NCBI RefSeq assembly: GCF_024970185.1
Contig: NZ_CP103965.1
Span: 3,902,001-3,966,000, forward strand
Direction of reading: 5' to 3'
From: Pseudomonas sp. N3-W
GTDB taxonomy: Bacteria > Pseudomonadota > Gammaproteobacteria > Pseudomonadales > Pseudomonadaceae
DNA length: 64,000 nucleotides
This document shows positions 8,774 through 17,311 of the stretch, piece by piece. A model generated the notes under the pieces. That model did no database searches and was not told the DNA's origin. It saw only the letters and a list, made by a program, of their open reading frames with translations. Both the position numbers and the translations under genes were made by a program. Position 1 is the stretch's first letter. Each line of letters starts with the position of its first letter.

Positions 8774-10105
8774 TCAAACCCGTTCACTTGTCTGCGGCAC
8801 AAACAACACCACTTGCCAGGGACTGCTGGCCGGTTTCGAGGCCGGTGCCACAATCTGCAACGGCAGCTGCCCGTCGAACCATTGGCCGTCCGCCGTCACC
8901 ACGAACAGGCGCGTATCATCGCCGACGCTGTAGGCCACCTGCTCGTTGCGGCTCATGGCCTGATGCGCCAGACCGCTCATGCGCTGGCGGCTGAGCAATG
9001 GGACGTGGGGTGCCGAAGCGATGATCGCGCCTCGCAGCCATTCGCTGGCCGCCAGCTCGCCGGCACCGTTGGGCATGCGCAAACCAATCACCAGACGCTG
9101 GCTCGGCTGATCATCGGGCAGTTGAATCGAGAAGCTCTGTTCGTTGCGCGCGAACGGCAGGCTACGGTAACCGGCGCGGATCAATTCGAGGGTGCAATCG
9201 AGCCAGTCGAGCACAGCTTCATAGCCGCGCTGCAACTCCAGAAAGTCCAGCGGCGCGAACGGTGGCACACCGGCCAGGGGGTCGAGCGCCGACCAGGCAC
9301 CCGCCAGGCCGAGCAGCTGGACATACAGATTTTGTGGTGTCGCAACACGGCTGCTCAGTGTGCCTTCGACCTCCGGCAGGCGTGCCCAGAGCGCGGTCAA
9401 CTGGCGACGAATTTCCAGCGCGTCATCCTGGTTGCCGGCCTGCTGCGCCTGACGCAAACGGCCGGCGAGGAACATGCATTTCTCCCGCGCCCTTGCGCAC
9501 AACTGCGCCACCTCACGGCCCAAAACCGATTCCGGCAATACAATCGGTGTCGGCGGTGTGTACGGCAACTGGATAAAGCCGCCGCCCTCCTTGCGGATTT
9601 TCAGCAGCGGCAAACAGATGGCATCTGCCTTGTTCAACTGCGTGCATAAACGCGGATTCGGGCGCCATACCGTGATCGATTCCGGGTATTCGCCACTGGT
9701 CAGATCCGGCAGCGCATCACCGACCACCGATTGCAGCCGACCCTTGAGCGGCAGCAACTGCCCGGCACGCCACAACGGGCTGACCGCCAGGTACACGGTG
9801 ACGGTGGCATCGTCCGTGGCATTCACCGCTTCGTTGACGTCCAGCTCCAGCGTCGGACCGACACCGGCCTGCACGTTCAGCGGCAAACCGTCGGGCATGC
9901 TCGCTTGCAGATTGAGCAAACGTACCAGCCCGGCGCTCAAGGCCGAGGGATCGAATTCGACACGGTTGATACCCCAGAACCACGGATTGCACGCCTGGGC
10001 GAAATGCGCGACCAACGCCTCTGCCCGCAGCCCTTGCAACTGAAAATGCTGGGGCAACAACTGCATGCCCTCATGCCAGCAAACCGCGTCAGGTAACAGG
10101 CTCAT
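8774..10105 (-). CDS. tssK: Type VI secretion baseplate protein TssK
   Basis: 443 aa. The start is the ATG before SLLPDAVCW, with AAGGAAT at the right spacing. The longer frame upstream is rejected because typical TssK begins close to the WxEGM(x)LxPQHFQ motif, here WHEGMQLLPQHFQ. TssK is the trimeric adaptor that joins the baseplate wedge (TssEFG) to TssL and TssM. It lies between tssJ and tssL in the leftward operon. Confidence 0.94.
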   Translation of the reverse strand: MSLLPDAVCWHEGMQLLPQHFQLQGLRAEALVAHFAQACNPWFWGINRVEFDPSALSAGLVRLLNLQASMPDGLPLNVQAGVGPTLELDVNEAVNATDDATVTVYLAVSPLWRAGQLLPLKGRLQSVVGDALPDLTSGEYPESITVWRPNPRLCTQLNKADAICLPLLKIRKEGGGFIQLPYTPPTPIVLPESVLGREVAQLCARAREKCMFLAGRLRQAQQAGNQDDALEIRRQLTALWARLPEVEGTLSSRVATPQNLYVQLLGLAGAWSALDPLAGVPPFAPLDFLELQRGYEAVLDWLDCTLELIRAGYRSLPFARNEQSFSIQLPDDQPSQRLVIGLRMPNGAGELAASEWLRGAIIASAPHVPLLSRQRMSGLAHQAMSRNEQVAYSVGDDTRLFVVTADGQWFDGQLPLQIVAPASKPASSPWQVVLFVPQTSERV

Positions 10106-10161
10106 ACGATTCCTTTCGACGTCATGATCTCGCCGCGCCACAGGGCATTTGTGCGCGGTAC

Positions 10162-10608
10162 TCAGTGCGAGCTGTCGACCAGCGTCATCTCGCGACTGTC
10201 GAACTTGAGCCATGCATTGCTCTGGTCATCCAGGCGCAAACGGTGTGCTCCGGGTGTGTTATAGCTGGCGAAGACCAAAAGTCCAGCCGCCCGCTTGCCC
10301 CCCAACGGGAACGGCTGTTTGTCGATGAATTGACCCGGTACCAGCTCCAGGCCCCAGACCGTCATCTGCTGGCGGTAGTCGCGTTGATACTGCTCGCGCC
10401 CGGTGAACCACTGGCGAGCGGTGATCCCGGACAGCTGCTTGAGCAAATCCGGGTCGTTGACGGCGATGAAGTCCACGGCAATCGGTGTGTCGTCGTTGGC
10501 TTTCGGCGCGACATCCAGGGTCACGTTATCGAGGTCGACCCGTGGCCCGAACATCGAGCACGCGCCAAGTGAGAGAAACACGGCCAGCGCAAAAAAACGT
10601 GCAGACAA
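10162..10608 (-). CDS. tssJ: Type VI secretion lipoprotein TssJ
   Basis: 148 aa with a short signal peptide and lipobox LGAC, so Cys17 would be lipidated and the protein held in the outer membrane. The remainder has the transthyretin-like features of TssJ: FIAVNDPDLLKQLSGITARQWF and a closing FDSREMTLV. TssJ binds the periplasmic end of TssM. First gene of the leftward operon, divergent from tssB. Confidence 0.92.
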   Translation of the reverse strand: MSARFFALAVFLSLGACSMFGPRVDLDNVTLDVAPKANDDTPIAVDFIAVNDPDLLKQLSGITARQWFTGREQYQRDYRQQMTVWGLELVPGQFIDKQPFPLGGKRAAGLLVFASYNTPGAHRLRLDDQSNAWLKFDSREMTLVDSSH

Positions 10609-10835
10609 AATGAATTTTCCTTTTCTCGTGGCGGTCCAAAAATGTTTTCGCTTGCTTTTTTATAGACCTGTTCTAGCGTCTTGGGTAGTTCGGTGCCCCC
10701 CGCCGAATGAGGAAGGTTTGTCAAAGGAACGACAGGTCCATCTGCCACCCTTTCTAACCTGTGGTCCAGCAAGGGAAAGCGATGAACGGGCCTCCCCGAT
10801 GCATTGCGCCCGCTCATGCATCGGAGTCAGCCAAC
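10609..10835. promoter_or_regulatory. Divergent T6SS promoter region
   Basis: This 227-base gap between tssJ and tssB must hold the promoters of both T6SS operons. On the leftward side an A+T-rich stretch (TATAAAAAAGC read on the minus strand) is a plausible -10 area. I found no convincing sigma-54 -24/-12 element and no strong operator. Confidence 0.5.
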
Positions 10836-11396
10836 ATGGCAGAAAGTACTCAACACAAGCTCGACCGGGTTCGCCCGCCCCGCGTGCAAATCACCTACGA
10901 CGTCGAAATCGGCAACGCCATCGAGAAAAAAGAGCTGCCACTGGTGGTGGGCATTCTTGCCGACCTGTCCGGCAAGCCCATCCAGGCATTGCCAAAACTG
11001 ACTGAACGGCGTTTCACCGAAATCGACCGTGACAACTTCAACGAAGTGCTCGCCTCGATTGCCCCCCGCGCCGTCTTGCAGGTCAACAACACGCTCACCA
11101 CCGGCGACGACAGCAAGCTCAACATCGAGCTCAAGTTCAAGCACATCGATGACTTCGATCCGGTGAAAGTGGTCGAGCAAATCACCCCGTTGCGCCGTCT
11201 GTTCGAAGCCCGCCAGCGCCTGCGCGACCTGCTGACCAAACTCGACGGCAACGATGATCTGGACAAACTGTTGCGCGACGTGATCGCCAACACCGAAGGC
11301 CTGCAAGAGATCAAGTCTGCCCGTCCGGAAACCGCCGCCCCTGCTGCCCCTGCCACCGCAGGCGACAGCGAAGCGCCGGCCGAACCGCAAGCCTGA
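10836..11396 (+). CDS. tssB: Type VI secretion sheath small subunit TssB (VipA)
   Basis: 186 aa. The start is the ATG before AESTQHKLDRVRPPRV, with CGGAG nine bases upstream; the frame extends further but without support. The typical TssB signature follows (VQITYDVEIGNAIEKKELP, VVGILADLSG). The C terminus is an Ala/Pro-rich tail. With TssC it builds the contractile sheath. First gene of the rightward operon, followed by tssC after 28 bases. Confidence 0.95.
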   Translation: MAESTQHKLDRVRPPRVQITYDVEIGNAIEKKELPLVVGILADLSGKPIQALPKLTERRFTEIDRDNFNEVLASIAPRAVLQVNNTLTTGDDSKLNIELKFKHIDDFDPVKVVEQITPLRRLFEARQRLRDLLTKLDGNDDLDKLLRDVIANTEGLQEIKSARPETAAPAAPATAGDSEAPAEPQA

Positions 11397-11424
11397 TCAC
11401 TCATTCACTCAGGGAGACGTCGCC

Positions 11425-12906
11425 ATGCCCGCTTCAGCCAGCGCCAAAACCAGTGAAAGCACTACAGAAACCCTGTCCCTGCTCGACCGCATCATCGCCG
11501 AAGGCCGCATGGCCCATGACGACAGCCAGCAGGACTACGCCCGCGACATGCTGGCCGAATTCGCCACCCAGGTTCTCGACAAGAGCATGGCCATCGACAA
11601 GGACACCGTGGCGATGATCAACGACCGCATCAGCAAGATCGACACGCTGATCAGCGCCCAGCTCAACGAAGTGCTGCACCACCCCGAGATGCAGAAGCTC
11701 GAAGCCTCGTGGCGCGGCCTGCACATGCTGGTGCAAAACACCGAGACCAGTTCGCGGCTGAAATTGCGCCTGCTCAACGTGACCCAGAAAGAGCTGCAGA
11801 ACGACCTGGAAAAAGCCGTCGAATTCGACCAGAGCGCGCTGTTCAAGAAGATCTACGAAGAAGAGTACGGCACTTTCGGCGGGCACCCGTTCAGCCTGCT
11901 GGTGGGCGACTACACCTTCGGCCGCAACCCGCAGGACATCGGTCTGCTGGAAAAACTGTCGAACGTTGCCGCCGCTGCTCACGCGCCGTTCATTGCCGCC
12001 GCCAGCCCACGGCTGTTCGACATGACCAGCTTCACTGAGCTGGCTGTGCCGCGTGATCTGTCGAAAGTCTTCGAGAGCCAGGAGCTGATCAAATGGCGCT
12101 CGTTCCGCGAAAGCGAAGACTCGCGCTATGTGTCCCTGGTGCTGCCGCACTTCCTGCTGCGCCTGCCCTACGGCCCGGACACCTCGCCGGTGGAAGGCAT
12201 CACTTACGTCGAAGACGTCAATGGCACCGACCACAGCAAATACCTGTGGGGCAACGCGGCCTGGGCCTTGTCGCAACGCATCACCGAGGCGTTCGCCAAA
12301 TACGGCTGGTGCGCGGCGATTCGCGGGGCCGAAGGCGGGGGTGCCGTAGAAGGCCTGCCGGCCCACACGTTCCGTACCAGCTCCGGCGACCTGTCGCTCA
12401 AGTGCCCGACCGAAGTGGCGATCACCGACCGCCGGGAAAAAGAGCTCAACGACCTCGGCTTCATCGCCCTGTGCCACAAGAAAAACAGCGACGTGGCAGT
12501 GTTCTTCGGCGGCCAGACCACCAACAAGTCCAGGACCTACAACACCAACGAGGCCAACGCCAACGCACGGATTTCGGCGATGTTGCCATACGTGCTCGCG
12601 GCCTCGCGTTTCGCCCATTACCTGAAGGTGATCATGCGCGACAAGGTCGGCAGTTTCATGACCCGCGACAACGTGCAGACCTACCTCAACAACTGGATCG
12701 CCGACTACGTGCTGATCAACGACAACGCGCCGCAAGAGATCAAGGCCCAATACCCACTGCGTGAAGCGCGGGTGGACGTGACCGAGATCGCCGGCAAACC
12801 CGGCGCCTACCGCGCCACGGTATTCCTGCGGCCGCACTTCCAGCTCGAAGAACTGACCGCCTCGATCCGTCTGGTTGCCGAACTGCCACCACCGGTTGCC
12901 GCCTGA
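11425..12906 (+). CDS. tssC: Type VI secretion sheath large subunit TssC (VipB)
   Basis: 493 aa, close to the usual length. The EvpB-family features are clear: SWRGLHMLVQNTETS near residue 95, YGTFGGHPFSLLVGDY, and a C-terminal MRDKVGSFMTRDNVQTYLN region. An AGGGAG ribosome site precedes the ATG. TssC forms the sheath with TssB and is disassembled by ClpV. The next gene, hcp, begins only after a 680-base repeat-rich gap, so hcp expression may be separable from tssBC. Confidence 0.96.
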   Translation: MPASASAKTSESTTETLSLLDRIIAEGRMAHDDSQQDYARDMLAEFATQVLDKSMAIDKDTVAMINDRISKIDTLISAQLNEVLHHPEMQKLEASWRGLHMLVQNTETSSRLKLRLLNVTQKELQNDLEKAVEFDQSALFKKIYEEEYGTFGGHPFSLLVGDYTFGRNPQDIGLLEKLSNVAAAAHAPFIAAASPRLFDMTSFTELAVPRDLSKVFESQELIKWRSFRESEDSRYVSLVLPHFLLRLPYGPDTSPVEGITYVEDVNGTDHSKYLWGNAAWALSQRITEAFAKYGWCAAIRGAEGGGAVEGLPAHTFRTSSGDLSLKCPTEVAITDRREKELNDLGFIALCHKKNSDVAVFFGGQTTNKSRTYNTNEANANARISAMLPYVLAASRFAHYLKVIMRDKVGSFMTRDNVQTYLNNWIADYVLINDNAPQEIKAQYPLREARVDVTEIAGKPGAYRATVFLRPHFQLEELTASIRLVAELPPPVAA

Positions 12907-12915
12907 CGGCTGAAA

Positions 12916-13041
12916 CTTGTGGCCTCACTGAGACCTGTGGCTCTACTGAAAACTGTGGTTCTACTGGAAACTGTGGCTCTACTGAAACCTGTGGCTCTAC
13001 TGAAACCTGTGGCTCTACTGAAACCTGTGGCTCTACTGAAA
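12916..13041. repeat. 18-bp tandem repeat, about 7 copies
   Basis: Seven head-to-tail copies of an 18-base unit, consensus CCTGTGGCTCTACTGAAA, begin ten bases after the tssC stop. Copies 4-7 are almost identical and copies 1-3 carry substitutions. The unit shares CCTGTGG with the edge of the adjoining REP hairpin, so it may have grown from it by slippage. Confidence 0.9.
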
Positions 13042-13138
13042 CCTGTGGCGAGGGAGCTTGCTCCCGCTGGGGCGCGAAGCGGCCCCAACAAAGGGGCCTG
13101 CTACGCAGTCCAGCGGGAGCAAGCTCCCTCGCCACAGG
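13042..13138. repeat. REP-type hairpin within the tssC-hcp gap
   Basis: Inverted arms CCTGTGGCGAGGGAGCTTGC ... GCAAGCTCCCTCGCCACAGG, of a different REP subfamily from the others in this window, with an inner GGCCCC/GGGGCC hairpin. It could slow or end transcription between tssC and hcp. Confidence 0.85.
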
Positions 13139-13520
13139 TTCAGTGCCCTGCCCTCGGGTTCAGTGTCCTGCTCTCAGGTTCAGTGTCCTGCTCTCAGGTT
13201 CAGTGTCCTGCTCTCAGATGCAGTGTTCAGTTCCACAGGCTCGGTGTTTGGCTTATCAGGTTCAGTGTCCTGCTCTCAGATTCAATATTCAGTTCCACAG
13301 GCTCGGTGTTTGGCTTATCAGGTTCAGTGTCCTGCTCTCAGATTCAATATTCAGTTCCACAGGCTCGGTGTTTGGCTTATCCGGTTCAGTGTCCTGCTAT
13401 CAGATTCAGTATTCAGTTCCACAGGCTCGGTGTTTGGCTTATCAGATTCAGTGTCCTGCTCTCAGATTCAGTATTCAGTTCCACAGGCTCGGTGTTTGGC
13501 TTATCTGGTTCAATGTTCGG
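13139..13520. repeat. 20-bp and 62-bp nested tandem repeats upstream of hcp
   Basis: First come four copies of a 20-base unit (TTCAGTGTCCTGCTCTCAGG type). Then five copies of a 62-base unit follow, whose shared TTCCACAGGCTCGGTG element starts at 13231, 13293, 13355, 13417 and 13479. Each 62-base unit contains one copy of the 20-base unit, so the array is nested. It ends about 65 bases before the hcp start and has no protein-like features. Confidence 0.92.
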
Positions 13521-13586
13521 CTTAATTGATTGGCATTGGGCATTCACCCACGTGCCTATAGCGATAACCTTCAGGAGTTCCAAGCG

Positions 13587-14084
13587 ATGGATGCAATCAT
13601 TCTCGACCTCGGCGGCGACATCAAAGGCGACAGCCTGCTCGAGGGCTACAAGGACAAGATCGAAATCATGTCTTACAGCCACAACGTCGCGATGCAGGTC
13701 ACCAACGACGTCAGCAACTCGGAACGCACGTCCGGCAAGCCGCACGTCGGCGAGTTCACCCTGACCAAGTTCGTCGACAGCTCCACGCCGAGCCTCAACG
13801 GCTACTGCTGCGCTGGCAAACCGATCCCGGAAGCCAAGATCACCATCGGCCGTAACGCCGCCGAAGGCAGCGGCCAACTGATGCCTTTCATCATCTACAC
13901 CCTCACCAATGTGGTGTTGTCCAATGTCAGCGTCAGTGGCGGCACGGGGGGCAAACCGGTGGAAACCATCTCCCTGAACTTCACCAAGATCAAATGGGAA
14001 CTCACTGCCCAGAAAGACGACGGCACCAAGGAAGGCACGGCCGGCACGGTCTGGGACATGGCCGCCAACAAGGCCAGCAAGTAA
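13587..14084 (+). CDS. hcp: Hcp family type VI tube protein/effector
   Basis: 165 aa. The start ATG lies nine bases after AGGAG. The protein begins DAIILDLGGDIKGDSLLEGY and has SYSHNVAMQVTNDVSN, the standard Hcp1 fold start, and ends soon after the core, so no effector domain is fused. Hcp hexamers stack into the inner tube and chaperone small effectors. A long repeat-rich leader precedes it, which suggests its own transcript control; tssE follows after 15 bases. Confidence 0.95.
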   Translation: MDAIILDLGGDIKGDSLLEGYKDKIEIMSYSHNVAMQVTNDVSNSERTSGKPHVGEFTLTKFVDSSTPSLNGYCCAGKPIPEAKITIGRNAAEGSGQLMPFIIYTLTNVVLSNVSVSGGTGGKPVETISLNFTKIKWELTAQKDDGTKEGTAGTVWDMAANKASK

Positions 14085-14099
14085 GCCGGCGCGTCGGCC

Positions 14100-14543
14100 A
14101 TGGCAGACACCGGCATGCGTGCGCCGCTGTTCGAGCGGCTTGCCTCGGGCGATATCGACGCCGCGCTGGTGTTCGATCGCCAGGGCTTGCTCGACTCGGT
14201 GCACACCGAATTGCTGCGCCTGTTCAACACCCGACGCGGTCCACGCACCCTGACCTCGCCACCGAGCATTCTCGACTACGGCATCGCTGACTGGACCGCC
14301 CTGCAACAGCAGCGCAGCGATGACCGTCGTCAGTTGGCCCGGGATGTGCGCGAGGCCATCAATCATTTCGAGCCGCGCCTGAAGCTGGGCGAGGTTCACG
14401 TCGAGCCAGTCCAGGGCAAGCCGCAGCAATTGAGTATTCGCCTGGTCGGTGAACTGCGCAGCGGCCAGCATCACTGGCCCGTGGCGTTTGTCATCGAGCG
14501 GGCCAGCGATGGCCTTGAGGTGCGACATGAGCGACTCGATTGA
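14100..14543 (+). CDS. tssE: Type VI baseplate protein TssE (gp25-like)
   Basis: 147 aa, gp25/lysozyme-like wedge protein. The characteristic segment GPRTLTSPPSILDYGIADW (about residues 43-61) and the later FEPRLKLGEVHVE are present. The ATG has only a weak ribosome site, so an internal Met6 start cannot be excluded. Its end overlaps the start of tssF by 17 bases, showing tight coupling. TssE starts sheath polymerisation in the baseplate. Confidence 0.92.
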   Translation: MADTGMRAPLFERLASGDIDAALVFDRQGLLDSVHTELLRLFNTRRGPRTLTSPPSILDYGIADWTALQQQRSDDRRQLARDVREAINHFEPRLKLGEVHVEPVQGKPQQLSIRLVGELRSGQHHWPVAFVIERASDGLEVRHERLD

Positions 14544-16320
14544 CCCGCAACTGCTCGACTATTACCAACGGGAACTGACCTGGCTACGCCACGCCGGGAG
14601 CATTTTCGCCGAACGTTATCCCAAGGTCGCGAGACGCCTGGAACTGTCTCCCGGCGAATGCCCGGACCCGCACGTCGAACGCTTGCTTGAAGGCTTTGCG
14701 CTATTGGCCGCACGCCTGCAACGACGCCTCGATGACGACTACGCCGAATTCAGCGACGCCCTGCTGGAACAACTTTACCCCTTGGCCATGCGCCCGCTGC
14801 CGTCATGCGCCATCGTGCAGTTCGAGCCCGACCCGACCAAGGGCAACCTGGCCGGCGGCTATCCGCTGCCTCGGGACACGCCACTGTTCGTCACCACCGC
14901 CAAGGGCGAGAGCATCCATTTTCGCACCAGCGCTGCCGTACGCCTGTGGCCGGTGCAGATTGACGAAGCGCTGCTGTTGGGAGGCGATGAAGCCCAGGCA
15001 CTGACCGGTGAAATCCAGGCACGTTCTGCGTTGCGCCTGAGTTTGCGCTGCCTGGGTGAAAACCAGTGGTCGACGCTGGGCATCAAGCAACTGCGCATCC
15101 ACCTCGCCGCCTCGCCAGTCACCAACGCCAGCCTGTATGACCTGCTGGGCGCCCACGCCGTGAAAGTCCTGGCGGGGCCGGCGGGCACCGTGCCGGTTGC
15201 GCTGGACGGCCTGCCGCAGATCGTCGGTTTCAGCCGCGACGAAGTACTGCTGCCCGACGAAGACGGCGTGCATCCGGGCATGCGCCTGCTGGCCGAGTAC
15301 TTTGCCTTTGCCGACAAATTCAACTTCTTCGACATTCCCCTGGCTGGCGTCACCAGCGACAGTCAGACGCTGTTTCTGTACATCGTGTTCGACCGCCCCA
15401 CCGTCAGGCGCATACACCTTCAGGCCAGCGATATCGCCTTGGGCTGCGCGCCAGCGATCAACCTGTTCCCACGCACCTCCGAGCCGCTGCGCCCGGACGG
15501 CACCCACAGCGAATATCGCCTGGTGGCCGACAGTCACCGCGAGAACAGCGTGGAGATCCACAGCATTCGCGGCATGCGCGCGACCTCCAGCGAAGGCGTG
15601 CAGCAGATGCCGCCCTACTATGGCAACCAGCACGGGGGCGGCGACGCGCAACACTACTGGCATGCGCGACGGGTCAGCGGCATGACCCCCAATCGGCTTG
15701 GCACCGACCTGATGGTCAGCGTGGTCGACACCCGGCTCGATCAACTGGTCGATACACCTGATTACAGCATCACCGCCGAGCTGCTGTGCACCAACCGGCA
15801 TCTGGCGCAGAGCCTGCCCGCGGGTACGCCGCTGAGTTTCGAACGGCCAGGACCGGTGGCCTGGGCACGCCTGCGCAACCCGCCGAGCCACCAGAGCCTG
15901 CCGCGCCTGGACGGCGAATCGCGCTGGCGGCTGGTGTCGCAACTGACCCTCAATCATTTGTCGCTGGTGGAAGGCCCGCAGGCACTGGCTGCCCTCAGGG
16001 AGATCCTGCAACTGCACAACCTGCGTGACGAAGCCAGCGCGCTGCGACAGATCGAAGGCTTGCTCAGCCTCGGTTGCGAGCGGGTGATTGCGCACGTCGG
16101 CGATGACGCCTGGCGTGGTTGGCGCAATGGACTGGAAGTACGCCTGGCTCTGGACACCGAGCATTTTGTCGGCAACAGCGCGGTGTTGTTCTCGGCGGTG
16201 CTGGCGCAGTTCTTTTCCCTCTATGCCACCGCCAATCGCTTCGTGCGCACGGTACTGGTCCAGTCAGACAAGGAGGTGAAAACATGGCAACCCCAAGCCG
16301 GCATGCCGCTGACCCTCTGA
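14527..16320 (+). CDS. tssF: Type VI baseplate protein TssF (VasA)
   Basis: 597 aa, the normal TssF size. It begins SDSIDPQLLDYYQRELTWLR, the family's usual N terminus, so this ATG inside the end of tssE is preferred to a longer upstream frame. Later segments include FAERYPKVARRL, SDALLEQLYPLAMRPLPS and FFSLYATANRFVRT near the C terminus. With TssG, TssE and TssK it forms the wedge of the baseplate. It overlaps tssG by 37 bases. Confidence 0.94.
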   Translation: MSDSIDPQLLDYYQRELTWLRHAGSIFAERYPKVARRLELSPGECPDPHVERLLEGFALLAARLQRRLDDDYAEFSDALLEQLYPLAMRPLPSCAIVQFEPDPTKGNLAGGYPLPRDTPLFVTTAKGESIHFRTSAAVRLWPVQIDEALLLGGDEAQALTGEIQARSALRLSLRCLGENQWSTLGIKQLRIHLAASPVTNASLYDLLGAHAVKVLAGPAGTVPVALDGLPQIVGFSRDEVLLPDEDGVHPGMRLLAEYFAFADKFNFFDIPLAGVTSDSQTLFLYIVFDRPTVRRIHLQASDIALGCAPAINLFPRTSEPLRPDGTHSEYRLVADSHRENSVEIHSIRGMRATSSEGVQQMPPYYGNQHGGGDAQHYWHARRVSGMTPNRLGTDLMVSVVDTRLDQLVDTPDYSITAELLCTNRHLAQSLPAGTPLSFERPGPVAWARLRNPPSHQSLPRLDGESRWRLVSQLTLNHLSLVEGPQALAALREILQLHNLRDEASALRQIEGLLSLGCERVIAHVGDDAWRGWRNGLEVRLALDTEHFVGNSAVLFSAVLAQFFSLYATANRFVRTVLVQSDKEVKTWQPQAGMPLTL

Positions 16321-17309
16321 ACCTGAGCCAACGGCTGCGTCGCGACCCGCAGGCGTTCGAGTTGTTGCAGGCGTTGCTGTTGCTGGAACGCGAACACCCG
16401 CAAGCCGAAGCCCTGGGCAGCGGCACCTCGCCGCAAGCCGAAGCGCTGCGGTTGCGCGGGCCGTTGACGCCGCTGTTCGCCGCCAGCGAAATCGAAAGCC
16501 TGATCCAGGAGCCAGGCCGGCAACCGACCCTCACCACCCCGGTATTCGGCCTCGGCGGCCCCGACGGTCCCCTGCCCTACGCCTATCAGGAATGGCTGCA
16601 ACAGCGGGCGCGAGCCAAGGATTACGCACCGGCCGAATTTCTCGATATGTTCCAGCATCGGCTGCTCAGCCTGCTGTACAAAGTGATGCGCAAACATCGG
16701 ATCGCCATCGGCTTCACCGTGCCCGCAGCGTCCGCGGTACAGAAGCAACTTCGGGCATTGACCGGCCTGCTGCCCAAGGCCTTGCAGCAACGTCAGTCCA
16801 TCGCCGATGCCGCCGTACTGGCGTGTACCGCGCTGTTTGCCGATGGTCGTCGCTCCCTGGCCGGTTTCGCCGCCGTGGTTCGCGAACAGTTCGAGCTACC
16901 GGTTGAACTCAGCGCCTACGAAGGTGCCTGGCGCGAGATTCCGCCCGCCAGCCGCAGTCGCCTGCAACCGGGCGGGCGCAACCTGCAATTGGGTCGCAGC
17001 GCCGTGGCCGGCACCCGGGTCTGGGATGAACACGCGGGTTTTCGGTTGACCCTCGGCCCGTTGAGCGCGGCGCAAGCCGCGCGTTTCCTGCCGGACGGCG
17101 AAGCCCATTCGGCGCTGGCCAGCCTCAGCGCCTTGTATTTCGGCCCCGACCTCGACTGCACGCTAGTGCTGCTGGTGCGCGGTGCCAGCCCGATGCAACT
17201 CGGTCGCGCCGCCCCGCCCCTGCTCAACTGGAACGGTGGCCTGCAACGGCAAGCCAGCCTCAACGTACAACGGATCGAAACTCGCCTTCGTCAGTTGGAG
17301 ATCACCTGA
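16284..17309 (+). CDS. tssG: Type VI baseplate protein TssG
   Basis: 341 aa. The ATG has a near-perfect AGGAGGTG site and lies inside the 3' end of tssF. Family segments seen are FELLQALLLLER, LTTPVFGLGGPDGPLPYAYQEWL and FLDMFQHRLLSLLYK. It forms the baseplate wedge with TssF and TssK. clpV starts two bases after the stop. Confidence 0.93.
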   Translation: MATPSRHAADPLNLSQRLRRDPQAFELLQALLLLEREHPQAEALGSGTSPQAEALRLRGPLTPLFAASEIESLIQEPGRQPTLTTPVFGLGGPDGPLPYAYQEWLQQRARAKDYAPAEFLDMFQHRLLSLLYKVMRKHRIAIGFTVPAASAVQKQLRALTGLLPKALQQRQSIADAAVLACTALFADGRRSLAGFAAVVREQFELPVELSAYEGAWREIPPASRSRLQPGGRNLQLGRSAVAGTRVWDEHAGFRLTLGPLSAAQAARFLPDGEAHSALASLSALYFGPDLDCTLVLLVRGASPMQLGRAAPPLLNWNGGLQRQASLNVQRIETRLRQLEIT

Positions 17310-17311
17310 AC

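Noticed and set aside
11434..12837. Open frame of 467 codons on the minus strand
   Set aside because: Exact antisense of tssC.
13139..13520. CRISPR-like look of the 62-bp repeat block
   Set aside because: Units are contiguous with no variable spacers, and there are no cas genes.
12919..13764. Open frames running through the repeats between tssC and hcp
   Set aside because: The translated sequence only mirrors the tandem repeats (VALLKP and similar) and ends out of frame within hcp; no ribosome site.
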